Origin: an uncultured Bacteroides sp.
Lineage (GTDB): Bacteria > Bacteroidota > Bacteroidia > Bacteroidales > Bacteroidaceae
DNA length: 17,623 bases
Reading direction: 5' to 3'
Assembly: GCA_900546355.1 (NCBI GenBank)
Contig: URCM01000067.1
Coordinates: forward strand, 1 to 17,623
Shown here: positions 1 to 10,075 of the stretch, in pieces
Position numbering within the stretch: the first letter of the stretch is position 1
How the letters are laid out: the number at the start of each line of letters is the position of its first letter
The notes under the pieces: generated by a model
Told to the model about the DNA's origin: nothing
The model's database searches: none
What the model saw: only the letters and a program-made list of their open reading frames with translations
Position numbers and translations under genes: made by a program

Positions 1-1448
<1,448 letters not shown>

Positions 1449-1484
1449 TCAATTCTTTGTGAATAATTAGTCGAATCAATATAA

Positions 1485-1518
1485 GGGAAAGTCGCCTTCG
1501 GGTGGCTTTCCTTTTTTG
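1485..1518 (+). terminator. Rho-independent terminator of gap
   Basis: An 11-bp stem (1486-1496 with 1501-1511, including two G-T wobbles) is capped by a TTCG tetraloop at 1497-1500 and followed at once by six T residues (1512-1517). It begins about 37 nt after the gap stop codon. The UUCG loop with a C-G closing pair is an unusually stable fold. Confidence 0.93.
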
Positions 1519-1543
1519 TTTCTAAATACCATCGGAATAGAAA

Positions 1544-2551
1544 ATGAGAAAGAAAGCTGCCGTTCGCCTGCATCATCTTTCTACGGGTTATAGAGGGAAA
1601 AAAGGAATCGTAAGGGTGACGAGTGGTGCCGACGCGGAAATATACAGTGGTGAACTGACTTGTTTGCTGGGTGCCAACGGCACAGGCAAATCTACCTTGT
1701 TGCGTACCTTGTCTGCTTTTCAGCCTCCGATAGGGGGAGAAATATGGATGGGAGGAAAGGTGTTGCCGGACTATTCGGAAAAAGAACTTGCCCGTCAGGT
1801 AAGTATCGTGCTTACCGAACGTTGTGATGTAGGCAATCTGATGGTGAGTGAACTGGTGGGGTTAGGCAGAAGTCCGTATACCGGCTTTTGGGGAACTTTG
1901 AGTAAAGACGATGAGACCATCGTGGCAAAAGCCATGGAGCAAGTAGGCATAAGCTTTTTGGCAAGGCGGATGATGTCGGCATTAAGCGATGGAGAACGCC
2001 AGAAAGTCATGATAGCGAAAGCTTTGGCGCAACAGACCCCGATTGTCTTGCTGGATGAACCGACTGCTTTTTTAGACTATCCCAGCAAAGTGGAGGTGAT
2101 GCAGCTTTTGTATGGCTTGGCTCATGAGCAAGAAAAAGCGATATTCCTTTCTACCCACGATTTGGAGCTGGCACTTCAGATAGCAGACAAATTATGGTTG
2201 ATAGACGACAAGGGTATCGTGGCAGGTACTCCCGAAGATCTTTCTTTAGACGGGACGCTGGAACGCTTCTTCGCTCATGATGGGATTTGTTTCGACCGCC
2301 GCTCGGGTTTGTTCCGGACGGATACGGTATATGCCCGGAATATTCGTTTGACAGGAAAGGGATTCCGTTATGACATGGTAAGAAAAGCTTTGCGCCGCTA
2401 TGCCATCGGGGCAGACCGTTCGATTGATTCAGTGGAATACATCGATGCGGGAATAACGGATGCCGATTGTTTCGTGTGGCATCCGGCGGAAGGGGAACCA
2501 ACCGCTTGCAAAACGATAGAAGCGTTGTTGGAGGCACTTGCTTTGTTGTAG
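1544..2551 (+). CDS. ABC transporter ATP-binding protein, iron/siderophore/hemin (FecE/FhuC) type
   Basis: This is a cytoplasmic ATPase subunit that would power uptake of an iron chelate, heme or cobalamin through a membrane permease. Walker A GANGTGKST is at residues 43-51, the signature LSDGERQ at 147-153, Walker B IVLLDEP at 167-173 with catalytic Glu172, and the switch His205 in STHD. The stretch VSELVGLGRSPYTG (101-114) is typical of the FecE/FhuC/BtuD branch. Where family members have the Q-loop glutamine (as in FhuC LPQQ), this protein reads VLTER (89-93), so Gln is replaced by Thr or Glu. At 335 residues it is about 80 longer than FecE; the tail from about 255 is not a domain I recognise. 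No permease or binding protein is adjacent. It starts 26 bp after the gap terminator and I see no promoter in that gap, so read-through may supply it. Confidence 0.9.
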   Translation: MRKKAAVRLHHLSTGYRGKKGIVRVTSGADAEIYSGELTCLLGANGTGKSTLLRTLSAFQPPIGGEIWMGGKVLPDYSEKELARQVSIVLTERCDVGNLMVSELVGLGRSPYTGFWGTLSKDDETIVAKAMEQVGISFLARRMMSALSDGERQKVMIAKALAQQTPIVLLDEPTAFLDYPSKVEVMQLLYGLAHEQEKAIFLSTHDLELALQIADKLWLIDDKGIVAGTPEDLSLDGTLERFFAHDGICFDRRSGLFRTDTVYARNIRLTGKGFRYDMVRKALRRYAIGADRSIDSVEYIDAGITDADCFVWHPAEGEPTACKTIEALLEALALL

Positions 2552-2606
2552 ATAACGAAGAAACGAAGAAAACGGGCGGAATCAGAAAAAAATGCGGCTT
2601 CTTTTT

Positions 2607-2635
2607 TTTGATTTAAATAAAATTGCGTACTTTTG
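2607..2635 (+). promoter_or_regulatory. guaB promoter (TTTG / TACTTTTG)
   Basis: TTTG at 2607-2610 and TACTTTTG at 2628-2635 match the Bacteroidetes -33 and -7 elements with 17 bp between them. This is the best promoter in the window. Transcription should start near 2641, giving a leader of about 25 nt. The T run at 2602-2609 could also end transcription of the ABC gene, although I see no strong hairpin before it. A dyad overlaps the -7 box (separate entry). Confidence 0.75.
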
Positions 2636-2643
2636 CACGCAAT
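2622..2643. promoter_or_regulatory. Candidate operator dyad over the guaB -7 box
   Basis: ATTGCGT (2622-2628) and ACGCAAT (2637-2643) are perfect 7-bp inverted arms separated by 8 bp, and the -7 element lies almost entirely between them. The size and place suit a dimeric repressor site, but no regulator is known from this sequence and the arms could have arisen by chance. Confidence 0.35.
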
Positions 2644-2645
2644 AA

Positions 2646-4142
<1,497 letters not shown>

Positions 4143-4265
4143 AGATATATGCCGTCTGCGCGGTCCATTGATGATGCTTGCGCTTGAATACGGTAGTACG
4201 TGCTTTGTCCTTGGCATATATGTCCGTAGGCAAACGCATATGGATTGACCCGCAGAGAGGAGAGT

Positions 4266-4337
4266 GAGGTACGGAGACACAGAGGCCTTGATTCGTCGTA
4301 AAGAATAACGTGAAAAAGTCCTGTGTCTTTGTACCTC
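4266..4337. repeat. Long inverted repeat (17-bp arms), possible guaB terminator or dispersed element
   Basis: The arm at 4266-4282 (GAGGTACGGAGACACAG) pairs over its whole length with 4321-4337 (CTGTGTCTTTGTACCTC). The only two non-Watson-Crick positions are G-U in RNA read from the plus strand. The loop is 38 nt. Four bases after the second arm comes TTTTT (4342-4346), so the structure could end guaB transcription, although the long loop and the spacer make it unlike a standard terminator. Confidence 0.6.
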
Positions 4338-4370
4338 TACGTTTTTCTTGATGAGTGTCCGGCGGATGCG

Positions 4371-4483
4371 GTATATATTCATGTGCGGATGCAGTATATA
4401 TTCATGTGTGGTTGCAGTATATATTCATGTGTGGTTGCAGTATATATTCAACTGCTCATGAAGTATATATTCATTTTCGGAGG
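4371..4483. repeat. Tandem array, five units with a 23-bp period
   Basis: The 11-mer GTATATATTCA occurs five times at exact 23-bp steps: 4371, 4394, 4417, 4440 and 4463. Copies 2 and 3 are identical over all 23 bp. Copy 1 differs from them at two positions. Copies 4 and 5 keep the 11-mer and diverge after it. A partial unit tail (CGGATGCG, 4363-4370) precedes copy 1. The period is not a multiple of three, so the array is not a coding repeat. It lies 60-172 bp upstream of the next start codon. Confidence 0.9.
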
Positions 4484-4542
4484 GTATGTATTGGCAGGAT
4501 AAGGACATTCATGTTTTTCTTAACTATATCATTTGTGTGGCT

Positions 4543-5739
4543 ATGCGATACCTTTTTCTTTCCGTTTGTTTTTTATGGGTTTGTTTCTCCGCTTTTGCCG
4601 ACAAGGTCGATGAAGAGTTGTTCCGTTTGAAGGTGGCTGATGCCGAGCGTTGCGGCTGGGATACATTGTCTGCTTTCCGTCATCGGTGTAAGGTGGAGCA
4701 AGGGAAAGCTTTGCGGAGCCTTATGTTGGACGATAAACGGGCCGACTCTTTGCATTCCGCCCTTTGCCGTGAAGGAATGAAGCGCTATTCGGCACAAGGC
4801 TGGGTGAGGCTGGAGGAGATTTTTATTCCATTGCCACAGTATGCCAGTCGCCGTGAGGTGGAACAGGCTTGCCGGCGGATGGACTCGGTGTATGTATCTT
4901 TACAACGTGGAGTCTCCTTTGAAACATACGTAAAGGATAAGGAGGATTCTGTCCGGTGGCGTCCCAAGGTAGCGTTGCTGGATGAATTTTCACGTCCCTT
5001 GGAAACCATGCGGATAGGTACGTATTCCGAACCGTTCCTTTCTCCGCTGGGAGTTCATATCATTAAATTGGTGGACGAGAAATCGGTTATCGATTTCCAG
5101 GAGGCTTTCCCGTCTTTTAAGGACTATGTAGACAGGTTGGGCAAGCGGAATCCGATGTTGGATAAAAAGCTGTATGCCCATTGGCGTGATGGTGTTGAGT
5201 CGGATTCGGTAATCGCCCGTTGTGTGGCCGAAGTGAAAAACCGCTTGTTGGCGGAATGGTGGGACATCCGTCATCCTTTATCCGAAAGGATGGACGAGAA
5301 AGAGCTGGAACGGTATTTCCATGCACACAAGCAAGCGTATGCATGGGAGTTTCCCCATTATAAAGGAGCGGTGGTGTTTTGCCAAGATAAAAAAACTGCT
5401 TCCCGCATCCGTAAGCGGTTGAAAAAGGTGCCTGTGCCGCAGATGGCGGATGCGTTTCGTGAATGGCAGGAAGAGAATCCCGGGGTAGACGCTATGATAC
5501 AAGTGGGATTATTCCAGATAGGAAGTAATCCGTATATCGATAAATTGGCGTTCAAGTGCGGTGAGTTGCCCCACGATGCGCATTATCCGTATGTGTTCAT
5601 TATAGGTAAACGCTTGAAGAAAGGGCCTGAAAATTACACCGATGTCCGTCGGTTGGTAGAGAAGGATTTTCGTTTGGCCTTAAAACAGAAGTTATTGGAC
5701 GAACTGAAGGCTCGGCTGGAAATACAAGCGGCTTTGTAG
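4543..5739 (+). CDS. Exported SurA-like protein with degenerate parvulin domain
   Basis: This is a 398-residue periplasmic protein, probably a chaperone for outer-membrane proteins. The first ~19 residues form a signal peptide ending FSAFA before Asp20. A parvulin-like (PpiC) segment spans about 87-180; its end LGVHIIKL (169-176) matches the family motif. The N-terminal family His (normally in a HIL-type strand) is replaced in EEIFIPLP (91-98), and the GG..G loop is missing, so isomerase activity is doubtful. A basic, helical C-terminal half may form a second, unrecognisable domain. I chose ATG 4543 because the signal peptide begins there. The in-frame ATG at 4486 would add 19 residues ahead of a good signal peptide; GTG 4537 is another option. 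It heads a run of three related genes followed by the OstA-like gene. Confidence 0.8.
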   Translation: MRYLFLSVCFLWVCFSAFADKVDEELFRLKVADAERCGWDTLSAFRHRCKVEQGKALRSLMLDDKRADSLHSALCREGMKRYSAQGWVRLEEIFIPLPQYASRREVEQACRRMDSVYVSLQRGVSFETYVKDKEDSVRWRPKVALLDEFSRPLETMRIGTYSEPFLSPLGVHIIKLVDEKSVIDFQEAFPSFKDYVDRLGKRNPMLDKKLYAHWRDGVESDSVIARCVAEVKNRLLAEWWDIRHPLSERMDEKELERYFHAHKQAYAWEFPHYKGAVVFCQDKKTASRIRKRLKKVPVPQMADAFREWQEENPGVDAMIQVGLFQIGSNPYIDKLAFKCGELPHDAHYPYVFIIGKRLKKGPENYTDVRRLVEKDFRLALKQKLLDELKARLEIQAAL

Positions 5740-5846
5740 GCTTACGTGTCTGTTTGGTACGCTGGCGTAATGCCGCATGAAAGCGTAAAAGCGTTGCATA
5801 AAATATAAAAACCGTTAATTGTAGCGATAGTGAACGATTAAAACTG

Positions 5847-5854
5847 TATCTTCG
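5847..5854 (+). promoter_or_regulatory. Weak candidate -7 element before the lipoprotein gene
   Basis: TATCTTCG differs from TAnnTTTG at one position and lies 28 bp before the ATG at 5883, inside a 143-bp gap. No TTTG lies at the right distance upstream. It may be a secondary promoter within the operon or chance. Confidence 0.25.
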
Positions 5855-5882
5855 TTCGCTCATTCAGACGAAAACGGCGCAG

Positions 5883-6743
5883 ATGAAAAAGACAAGTCTT
5901 TTGACAATCGGATTGTTGGTGCTTGCCTCATGTGGCAAGACGGTCGACCATCAGGGAAAAACACCTTTGGTGGAGGTGGGCGGCACATTCCTGTATAAGG
6001 AAGATGTGGATGCGGCTATGCCGATAGGATTGCGGGGAAAAGACAGCGCACGGTTTGCTGATGATTATGTCCGAAACTGGGTGGAAGATATCTTGTTATA
6101 TCAGAAGGCGGAGGGGAATATTCCCGATAATGCGAAAATCGACCGCCAAGTGGAAGCCTACCGGCGTGCGTTGATTGTGCATACCTATCAGGAAGAATTG
6201 GTAAGGCAAAAGCTGGGCGACGAGATAAGCGAAGAGGAAATCGACGCGTATTATCGGGCGCATGAAAAACGGTTTCGGGCGGAGCAGCCTTATATACAGG
6301 GATTGTTTGTCAAGGTGCCGGTAAGCGAACGGAATTTGAACCAGGTGCGGAAATGGTACAAGCAACCTACACAGGAAGCTGTCGACCGGTTGGAAAAGTT
6401 CAGCATTGCCCATGCCGTGAATTATGATTATTTTTACAACCAATGGCGTCCGGTGGCTGAATTTGCGTTGAAGATACCTTTGGACGCGATAGCTGCCGAC
6501 CCCGATTATTTGCGGAGGAATCGGAACGTGGAGGTGCGTGACACGGCTTTTTGTTATTTCCTTCATGTGGAGCAGTTTCTTCCGAAAGGCGGCCGTTTGC
6601 CGTTGGAATACGCAAGGAGTGAGATAAAGGAAATGATAATCAATCTGAAGCGTGTAGAGTTTATAAACCGTGTGAAAGACGATTTATACCGGGATGCTTC
6701 GGAGAAGAATGACATAATTTATTATAAACCTGACAATGAGTAA
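5883..6743 (+). CDS. Lipoprotein of the SurA_N/PPIase-associated type
   Basis: This 286-residue lipoprotein is probably anchored in the outer or inner membrane facing the periplasm. The signal ends in a lipobox LASC with acylated Cys17. The body is highly charged and helical; the segment EISEEEIDAYYRAHEKRF (114-131) is the linker seen between the SurA N-terminal chaperone domain and the first parvulin domain. After it I find none of the parvulin signatures (no HIL strand, no GG..G loop, no FGxH), so it looks like a chaperone module whose isomerase domain has decayed. The gene follows another SurA-like gene by 143 bp and overlaps the next by 8 bp, so it is translationally coupled to surA. A role in outer-membrane protein folding is inferred from context. 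Annotation pipelines often call this family a peptidyl-prolyl isomerase, which the residues do not support. Confidence 0.75.
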   Translation: MKKTSLLTIGLLVLASCGKTVDHQGKTPLVEVGGTFLYKEDVDAAMPIGLRGKDSARFADDYVRNWVEDILLYQKAEGNIPDNAKIDRQVEAYRRALIVHTYQEELVRQKLGDEISEEEIDAYYRAHEKRFRAEQPYIQGLFVKVPVSERNLNQVRKWYKQPTQEAVDRLEKFSIAHAVNYDYFYNQWRPVAEFALKIPLDAIAADPDYLRRNRNVEVRDTAFCYFLHVEQFLPKGGRLPLEYARSEIKEMIINLKRVEFINRVKDDLYRDASEKNDIIYYKPDNE

Positions 6744-8109
6744 GTTTAAGTTAATCAGATGTTATGTATGCATGCTTCTTTCGCTTGTAGGAGTGTCTGT
6801 GTATGCCCAAGACAATGTCATCGATGAAGTGGTCTGGGTGGTCGGCGATGAGGCTATTTTAAAATCGGATGTGGAAAACGAACGATTGACCGCACAATAC
6901 GAAAACCGTCATTTTGATGGCGACCCTTATTGTGTAATACCGGAAGAATTGGCGGTGCAGAAACTCTTCTTGCACCAGGCGGAATTAGACAGTATTTATG
7001 CTTCCGACCAAGATGTCATCCAGAAAGTGGAACAGCAGATTGCCTGGTTGACCGAACAAATCGGTTCGCGGGAAAAGATGGAGGAATATTATAACAAGAC
7101 TTATACACAGATACGCGAGATGCTCCGCGAGAATATTCGCGACGGGATGCGGGTACAACAGATGCAGCAAGAAATTGTGGGTGACATCAAGCTGACCCCA
7201 GCCGAAGTGCGCAATTATTTCAATAAGTTGCCGCAGGACAGCATTCCCTTCGTACCTACGCAGGTGGAAGTGCAAATCATTACCCAAGAACCTAAAATAT
7301 CGGAAAAAGAAATAGAGCGTGTGAAAGCGCAGTTGCGTGAATACGCCGATCGTGTAAACAAGGGCGAGACTTCCTTCTCTACTTTGGCTCGTTTTTATTC
7401 GGAAGACCCGGGTACGGCACGGCGCGGCGGTGAAGGCGGCTTTACGGGGCGTGGTGCATTGGTGCCCGAATTCGCTAACGTGGTCTTTAATCTGACTGAC
7501 ACGAAGAAAGTGTCCAAGGTGTTCGAAACGGAATTCGGATTCCATATCGCGCAGTTGATAGAAAAACGAGGTGACCGTGTGAACTACCGTCATATTTTGT
7601 TGCGTCCGAAGGTGGACCAGAAAGACATTGATGCGGCTTTGTCGCGTTTGGATTCTATCGCTGATGATATCCGGAAAGAGAAGTTCAGTTTCGATGATGC
7701 CGCAACATGGATATCGATGGATAAGGATACACGCAATAACCACGGCTTGCTTGCCAATCCGCATTCGAATACTTCCCGTTTCGAAATGCAGGAATTGGCA
7801 GGACTGGTTTCGCAAGATTTGGCCAAAGAGGTAGAAGGTATGCAGATTGGCGAGATTTCGAAACCGTTTACCATGATAAACTCGAAAGGGAAGCAAGTAT
7901 GCGCCATCGTGAAGCTGAAGAACCGTATTGACGGACATAAGGCTACTATTACTGAAGACTATCAACGTCTGAAAGACATGGTGACAGCTAAGCGTAGTGA
8001 AGAAAAACTTCAGGAATGGATTGTTGACAAGCAGAAAAACACGTATGTGCGCATTAGCCCTAACTGGCGGCATTGCGATTTCAAGTATCCGGGATGGATT
8101 AAGAAATGA
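6736..8109 (+). CDS. surA: Periplasmic chaperone and peptidyl-prolyl isomerase, SurA type
   Basis: SurA binds unfolded outer-membrane proteins in the periplasm and delivers them to the BAM machine. The signal peptide (1-24) ends VYA before Gln25. The chaperone domain runs about 27-160 and begins with the family pattern VIDEVVWVVGDEAILKSDV. Two parvulin domains follow, about 175-278 and 282-395. Domain 1 has FSTLARFYSEDP (214-225), the GGEGGF loop (231-236), VPEFANVVF (243-251) and FGFH (267-270), but its first strand reads VEVQIIT where a His is usual. Domain 2 has the YRHILLRP strand (284-291) but lacks FGxH. The length of 457 residues is close to other SurA proteins. The start overlaps the lipoprotein gene by 8 bp and the next gene starts 12 bp after the stop, which indicates one transcript. 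Confidence 0.92.
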   Translation: MSKFKLIRCYVCMLLSLVGVSVYAQDNVIDEVVWVVGDEAILKSDVENERLTAQYENRHFDGDPYCVIPEELAVQKLFLHQAELDSIYASDQDVIQKVEQQIAWLTEQIGSREKMEEYYNKTYTQIREMLRENIRDGMRVQQMQQEIVGDIKLTPAEVRNYFNKLPQDSIPFVPTQVEVQIITQEPKISEKEIERVKAQLREYADRVNKGETSFSTLARFYSEDPGTARRGGEGGFTGRGALVPEFANVVFNLTDTKKVSKVFETEFGFHIAQLIEKRGDRVNYRHILLRPKVDQKDIDAALSRLDSIADDIRKEKFSFDDAATWISMDKDTRNNHGLLANPHSNTSRFEMQELAGLVSQDLAKEVEGMQIGEISKPFTMINSKGKQVCAIVKLKNRIDGHKATITEDYQRLKDMVTAKRSEEKLQEWIVDKQKNTYVRISPNWRHCDFKYPGWIKK

Positions 8110-8121
8110 TACTGGACCTGT

Positions 8122-10056
8122 ATGACACAAGACAACAAGAACAACCGACATACACTGAACGGGCATAGGGCACTCTTGGTTGGGGTCTTATGCCTTTTCG
8201 GCTTTTGCCTTTTGGCGCAGAAGCCTGTCCGGAAGCCTGTAGCGCAAGGGCAAAACGACTCTGTGGCACAACGGCAGACGGCTCCGAAAAAGCAGCAGCC
8301 CAAGAGCAAGGTTTACCTGATACATTCGGATATCTTGCGTAAGGATTCTCGCCACCCTGACGCACAGGTGGTGGTGGGCAACGTGGTATTCCGTCACGAT
8401 AGTGTGTATATGTATTGCGACAGCGCGTATTATTACGATAAAATCAGTTCGTTCGAAGCGTTTAGCAATGTCAAGATGAATCAGGGCGATACTCTTTTCC
8501 TTTATGGCGACCGCTTGTTTTATGACGGAAACACACAGATAGCCGAAGTGCGCATGAACGTGCGGATGGAGAATAAGAATACAACGTTGTTGACCGATAG
8601 CCTGAACTACGACCGTGTGTACAACTTGGGCTATTTCTTCGATGGCGGTACGCTGATGGACGAGCAGAATGTCCTGACCTCGGAATGGGGGGAATACAAT
8701 CCCAGTACGAAGCAGTCGGTATTCAATTATAACGTACAGTTGGTCAATCCGCAATTTACGTTGACCTCGGATACGTTGGAATATAATACGATGACGAAAA
8801 TAGCCGACATCGTAGGCCCTTCGGATATAGATAGCGACAACAACCACATTTATTCTGAATTGGGTACTTATAATACCCTGACCGGGAAGGCTTATCTTTA
8901 TAACCGCTCGATTCTGACCAATGAAGGAAAGCAGCTTACGGGCGATACGCTCTATTATGACCGTGATGCAGGTATAGGTGAGGCCTTCCGTAACATGGTG
9001 ATGACCGATACGGTCAATAAGAATATGATGACGGGTGAATATGGTTATTACAATGAGAAAACCAAGTTTGCTTTTGCTACCGACAGAGCGGTCGGTATAG
9101 ACTACTCGCAAGGCGATAGTCTGTTTCTGCATGGTGATACATTGATGATGCGTACGTTTTGTCTGGATACCGATACGATGTACCGCGAGATGCAGGCATT
9201 TCATAAGGTACGTTTTTATCGCACCGATGTGCAGGGGGTGGCCGATTCGTTGGTATTCTCTACCAAGGACAGTTGCCTGACGATGTATACCGACCCGATT
9301 CTATGGAACAAGAACCAGCAGTTGGTGGGTGAGAAGATTTGCATCTATATGAACGATAGTACCATCGACTGGGCGCATATTATCAATCAGGCGTTGTCGG
9401 TAGAGAATTTGGATTCAACCTTGTATAATCAGGTGACAGGGAAGGAGATGAAAGCTTATTTCCGCGACGGGGAGATGCATAAGACCGAAGTGATTGGTTC
9501 GGTGCGGCTGGTTTATTATCCCATGGATTCCGACAGTACGCTTATCGGGATGAATGTGTCCGAGACCAGTCTGCTGGAAATCTATTTGAAACATCAAAAG
9601 CTGGAACGGATGGTGATGAGTCCGCAATCGAACGGCACTTTGTATCCGATGTTGATGATTCCTCAGGGAAAAGACAAACTGGAAAATTTCGTGTGGTTTG
9701 ATTATATCCGTCCGTTGGACAAGACCGATATTTTCAATTGGAGGAGCAAACGTGTGGAAGACCAATTGAAGAAGAATGTCCGCGGACCCGTCGAGCTTCC
9801 CAATCAGCATTTGTTTGATAAGTTGGCGGCGTCGGCAAAGAAGAAAGTCGGAAAAGTGCCGGCTGCAAAGCAAGATACCCTTCAGCAAGATACCATCCAT
9901 CCTGATTCAATACCGGTGTCGGCTGATTCCTTGCAGCAAACGGTGAAAGATGTTCCGGCTGTGCTTCGGGATACGGTACCGGTGGTTTCAAAAGAAATGC
10001 TGGAGCCGGAGAAGAAGGCACAACCTTCGGCCGAAGATAAAAAAGAAAAGAAGTGA
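8122..10056 (+). CDS. OstA/LptA-like protein, large Bacteroidetes form
   Basis: This 644-residue exported protein is likely part of the periplasmic bridge that carries lipopolysaccharide to the outer membrane. A charged N-region (1-16) and hydrophobic stretch (17-32) form the signal peptide, ending near LLAQ. From about 64 to 320 the chain is a run of short beta-type repeats of the OstA kind, with recurring D(S/T)LxYD or GDxLFYDG patterns (for example 128-136, 158-163, 216-221, 274-280). A second beta-rich part follows to about 540. The tail from about 570 is Lys/Asp/Pro-rich and low in complexity. Canonical LptA has about 185 residues, so this is a much larger version. Lying between surA and mutL, it links protein and lipid assembly of the outer membrane. 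The assignment rests on family pattern and context; a structural role rather than transport is possible. Confidence 0.8.
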   Translation: MTQDNKNNRHTLNGHRALLVGVLCLFGFCLLAQKPVRKPVAQGQNDSVAQRQTAPKKQQPKSKVYLIHSDILRKDSRHPDAQVVVGNVVFRHDSVYMYCDSAYYYDKISSFEAFSNVKMNQGDTLFLYGDRLFYDGNTQIAEVRMNVRMENKNTTLLTDSLNYDRVYNLGYFFDGGTLMDEQNVLTSEWGEYNPSTKQSVFNYNVQLVNPQFTLTSDTLEYNTMTKIADIVGPSDIDSDNNHIYSELGTYNTLTGKAYLYNRSILTNEGKQLTGDTLYYDRDAGIGEAFRNMVMTDTVNKNMMTGEYGYYNEKTKFAFATDRAVGIDYSQGDSLFLHGDTLMMRTFCLDTDTMYREMQAFHKVRFYRTDVQGVADSLVFSTKDSCLTMYTDPILWNKNQQLVGEKICIYMNDSTIDWAHIINQALSVENLDSTLYNQVTGKEMKAYFRDGEMHKTEVIGSVRLVYYPMDSDSTLIGMNVSETSLLEIYLKHQKLERMVMSPQSNGTLYPMLMIPQGKDKLENFVWFDYIRPLDKTDIFNWRSKRVEDQLKKNVRGPVELPNQHLFDKLAASAKKKVGKVPAAKQDTLQQDTIHPDSIPVSADSLQQTVKDVPAVLRDTVPVVSKEMLEPEKKAQPSAEDKKEKK

Positions 10057-10075
10057 AATTTCTTTAGGACAAGAT

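Larger units (their letters stand above)
4143..4542. other. 400-bp intergenic region between guaB and the SurA-like operon
   Basis: No gene is supported here. It holds a 9-bp inverted repeat ATATATGCC (4145-4153) / GGCATATAT (4213-4221), a 17-bp-arm hairpin (4266-4337) and an array of 23-bp tandem repeats (4371-4483). I find no exact TAnnTTTG box before the next gene. The nearest match is TATCATTTG (4527-4535), which has one extra base and would make the next mRNA almost leaderless. Confidence 0.6.

Noticed and set aside
4371..4483. CRISPR array
   Set aside because: The units are directly adjacent with no unique spacers and no cas gene is near.
4486..4542. Upstream in-frame start for the first SurA-like gene, with GGAGGG just before ATG 4486
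   Set aside because: The purine run ends 1 nt before the ATG, too close for a ribosome site, Bacteroidetes rarely use one, and the signal peptide begins cleanly at 4543.
4355..4630. A 91-codon frame crossing the 23-bp array, with repeated Cys and Tyr
   Set aside because: The peptide pattern is just the tandem repeat read in shifting frames, and it runs into the signal-peptide region of the real gene.
6985..8166. A 393-codon open frame antisense to surA
   Set aside because: Antisense shadow rich in His, Phe and Leu, without signal peptide, domain or promoter.
8188..9204. A 338-codon open frame antisense to the OstA-like gene
   Set aside because: Mirror of the beta-repeat gene; repeated Ile/His/Arg composition is explained by the sense codons.
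9950..10075. N-terminal extension of MutL
   Set aside because: It overlaps the OstA-like gene and encodes a basic stretch unlike any MutL; the conserved N-terminus starts at 10076.
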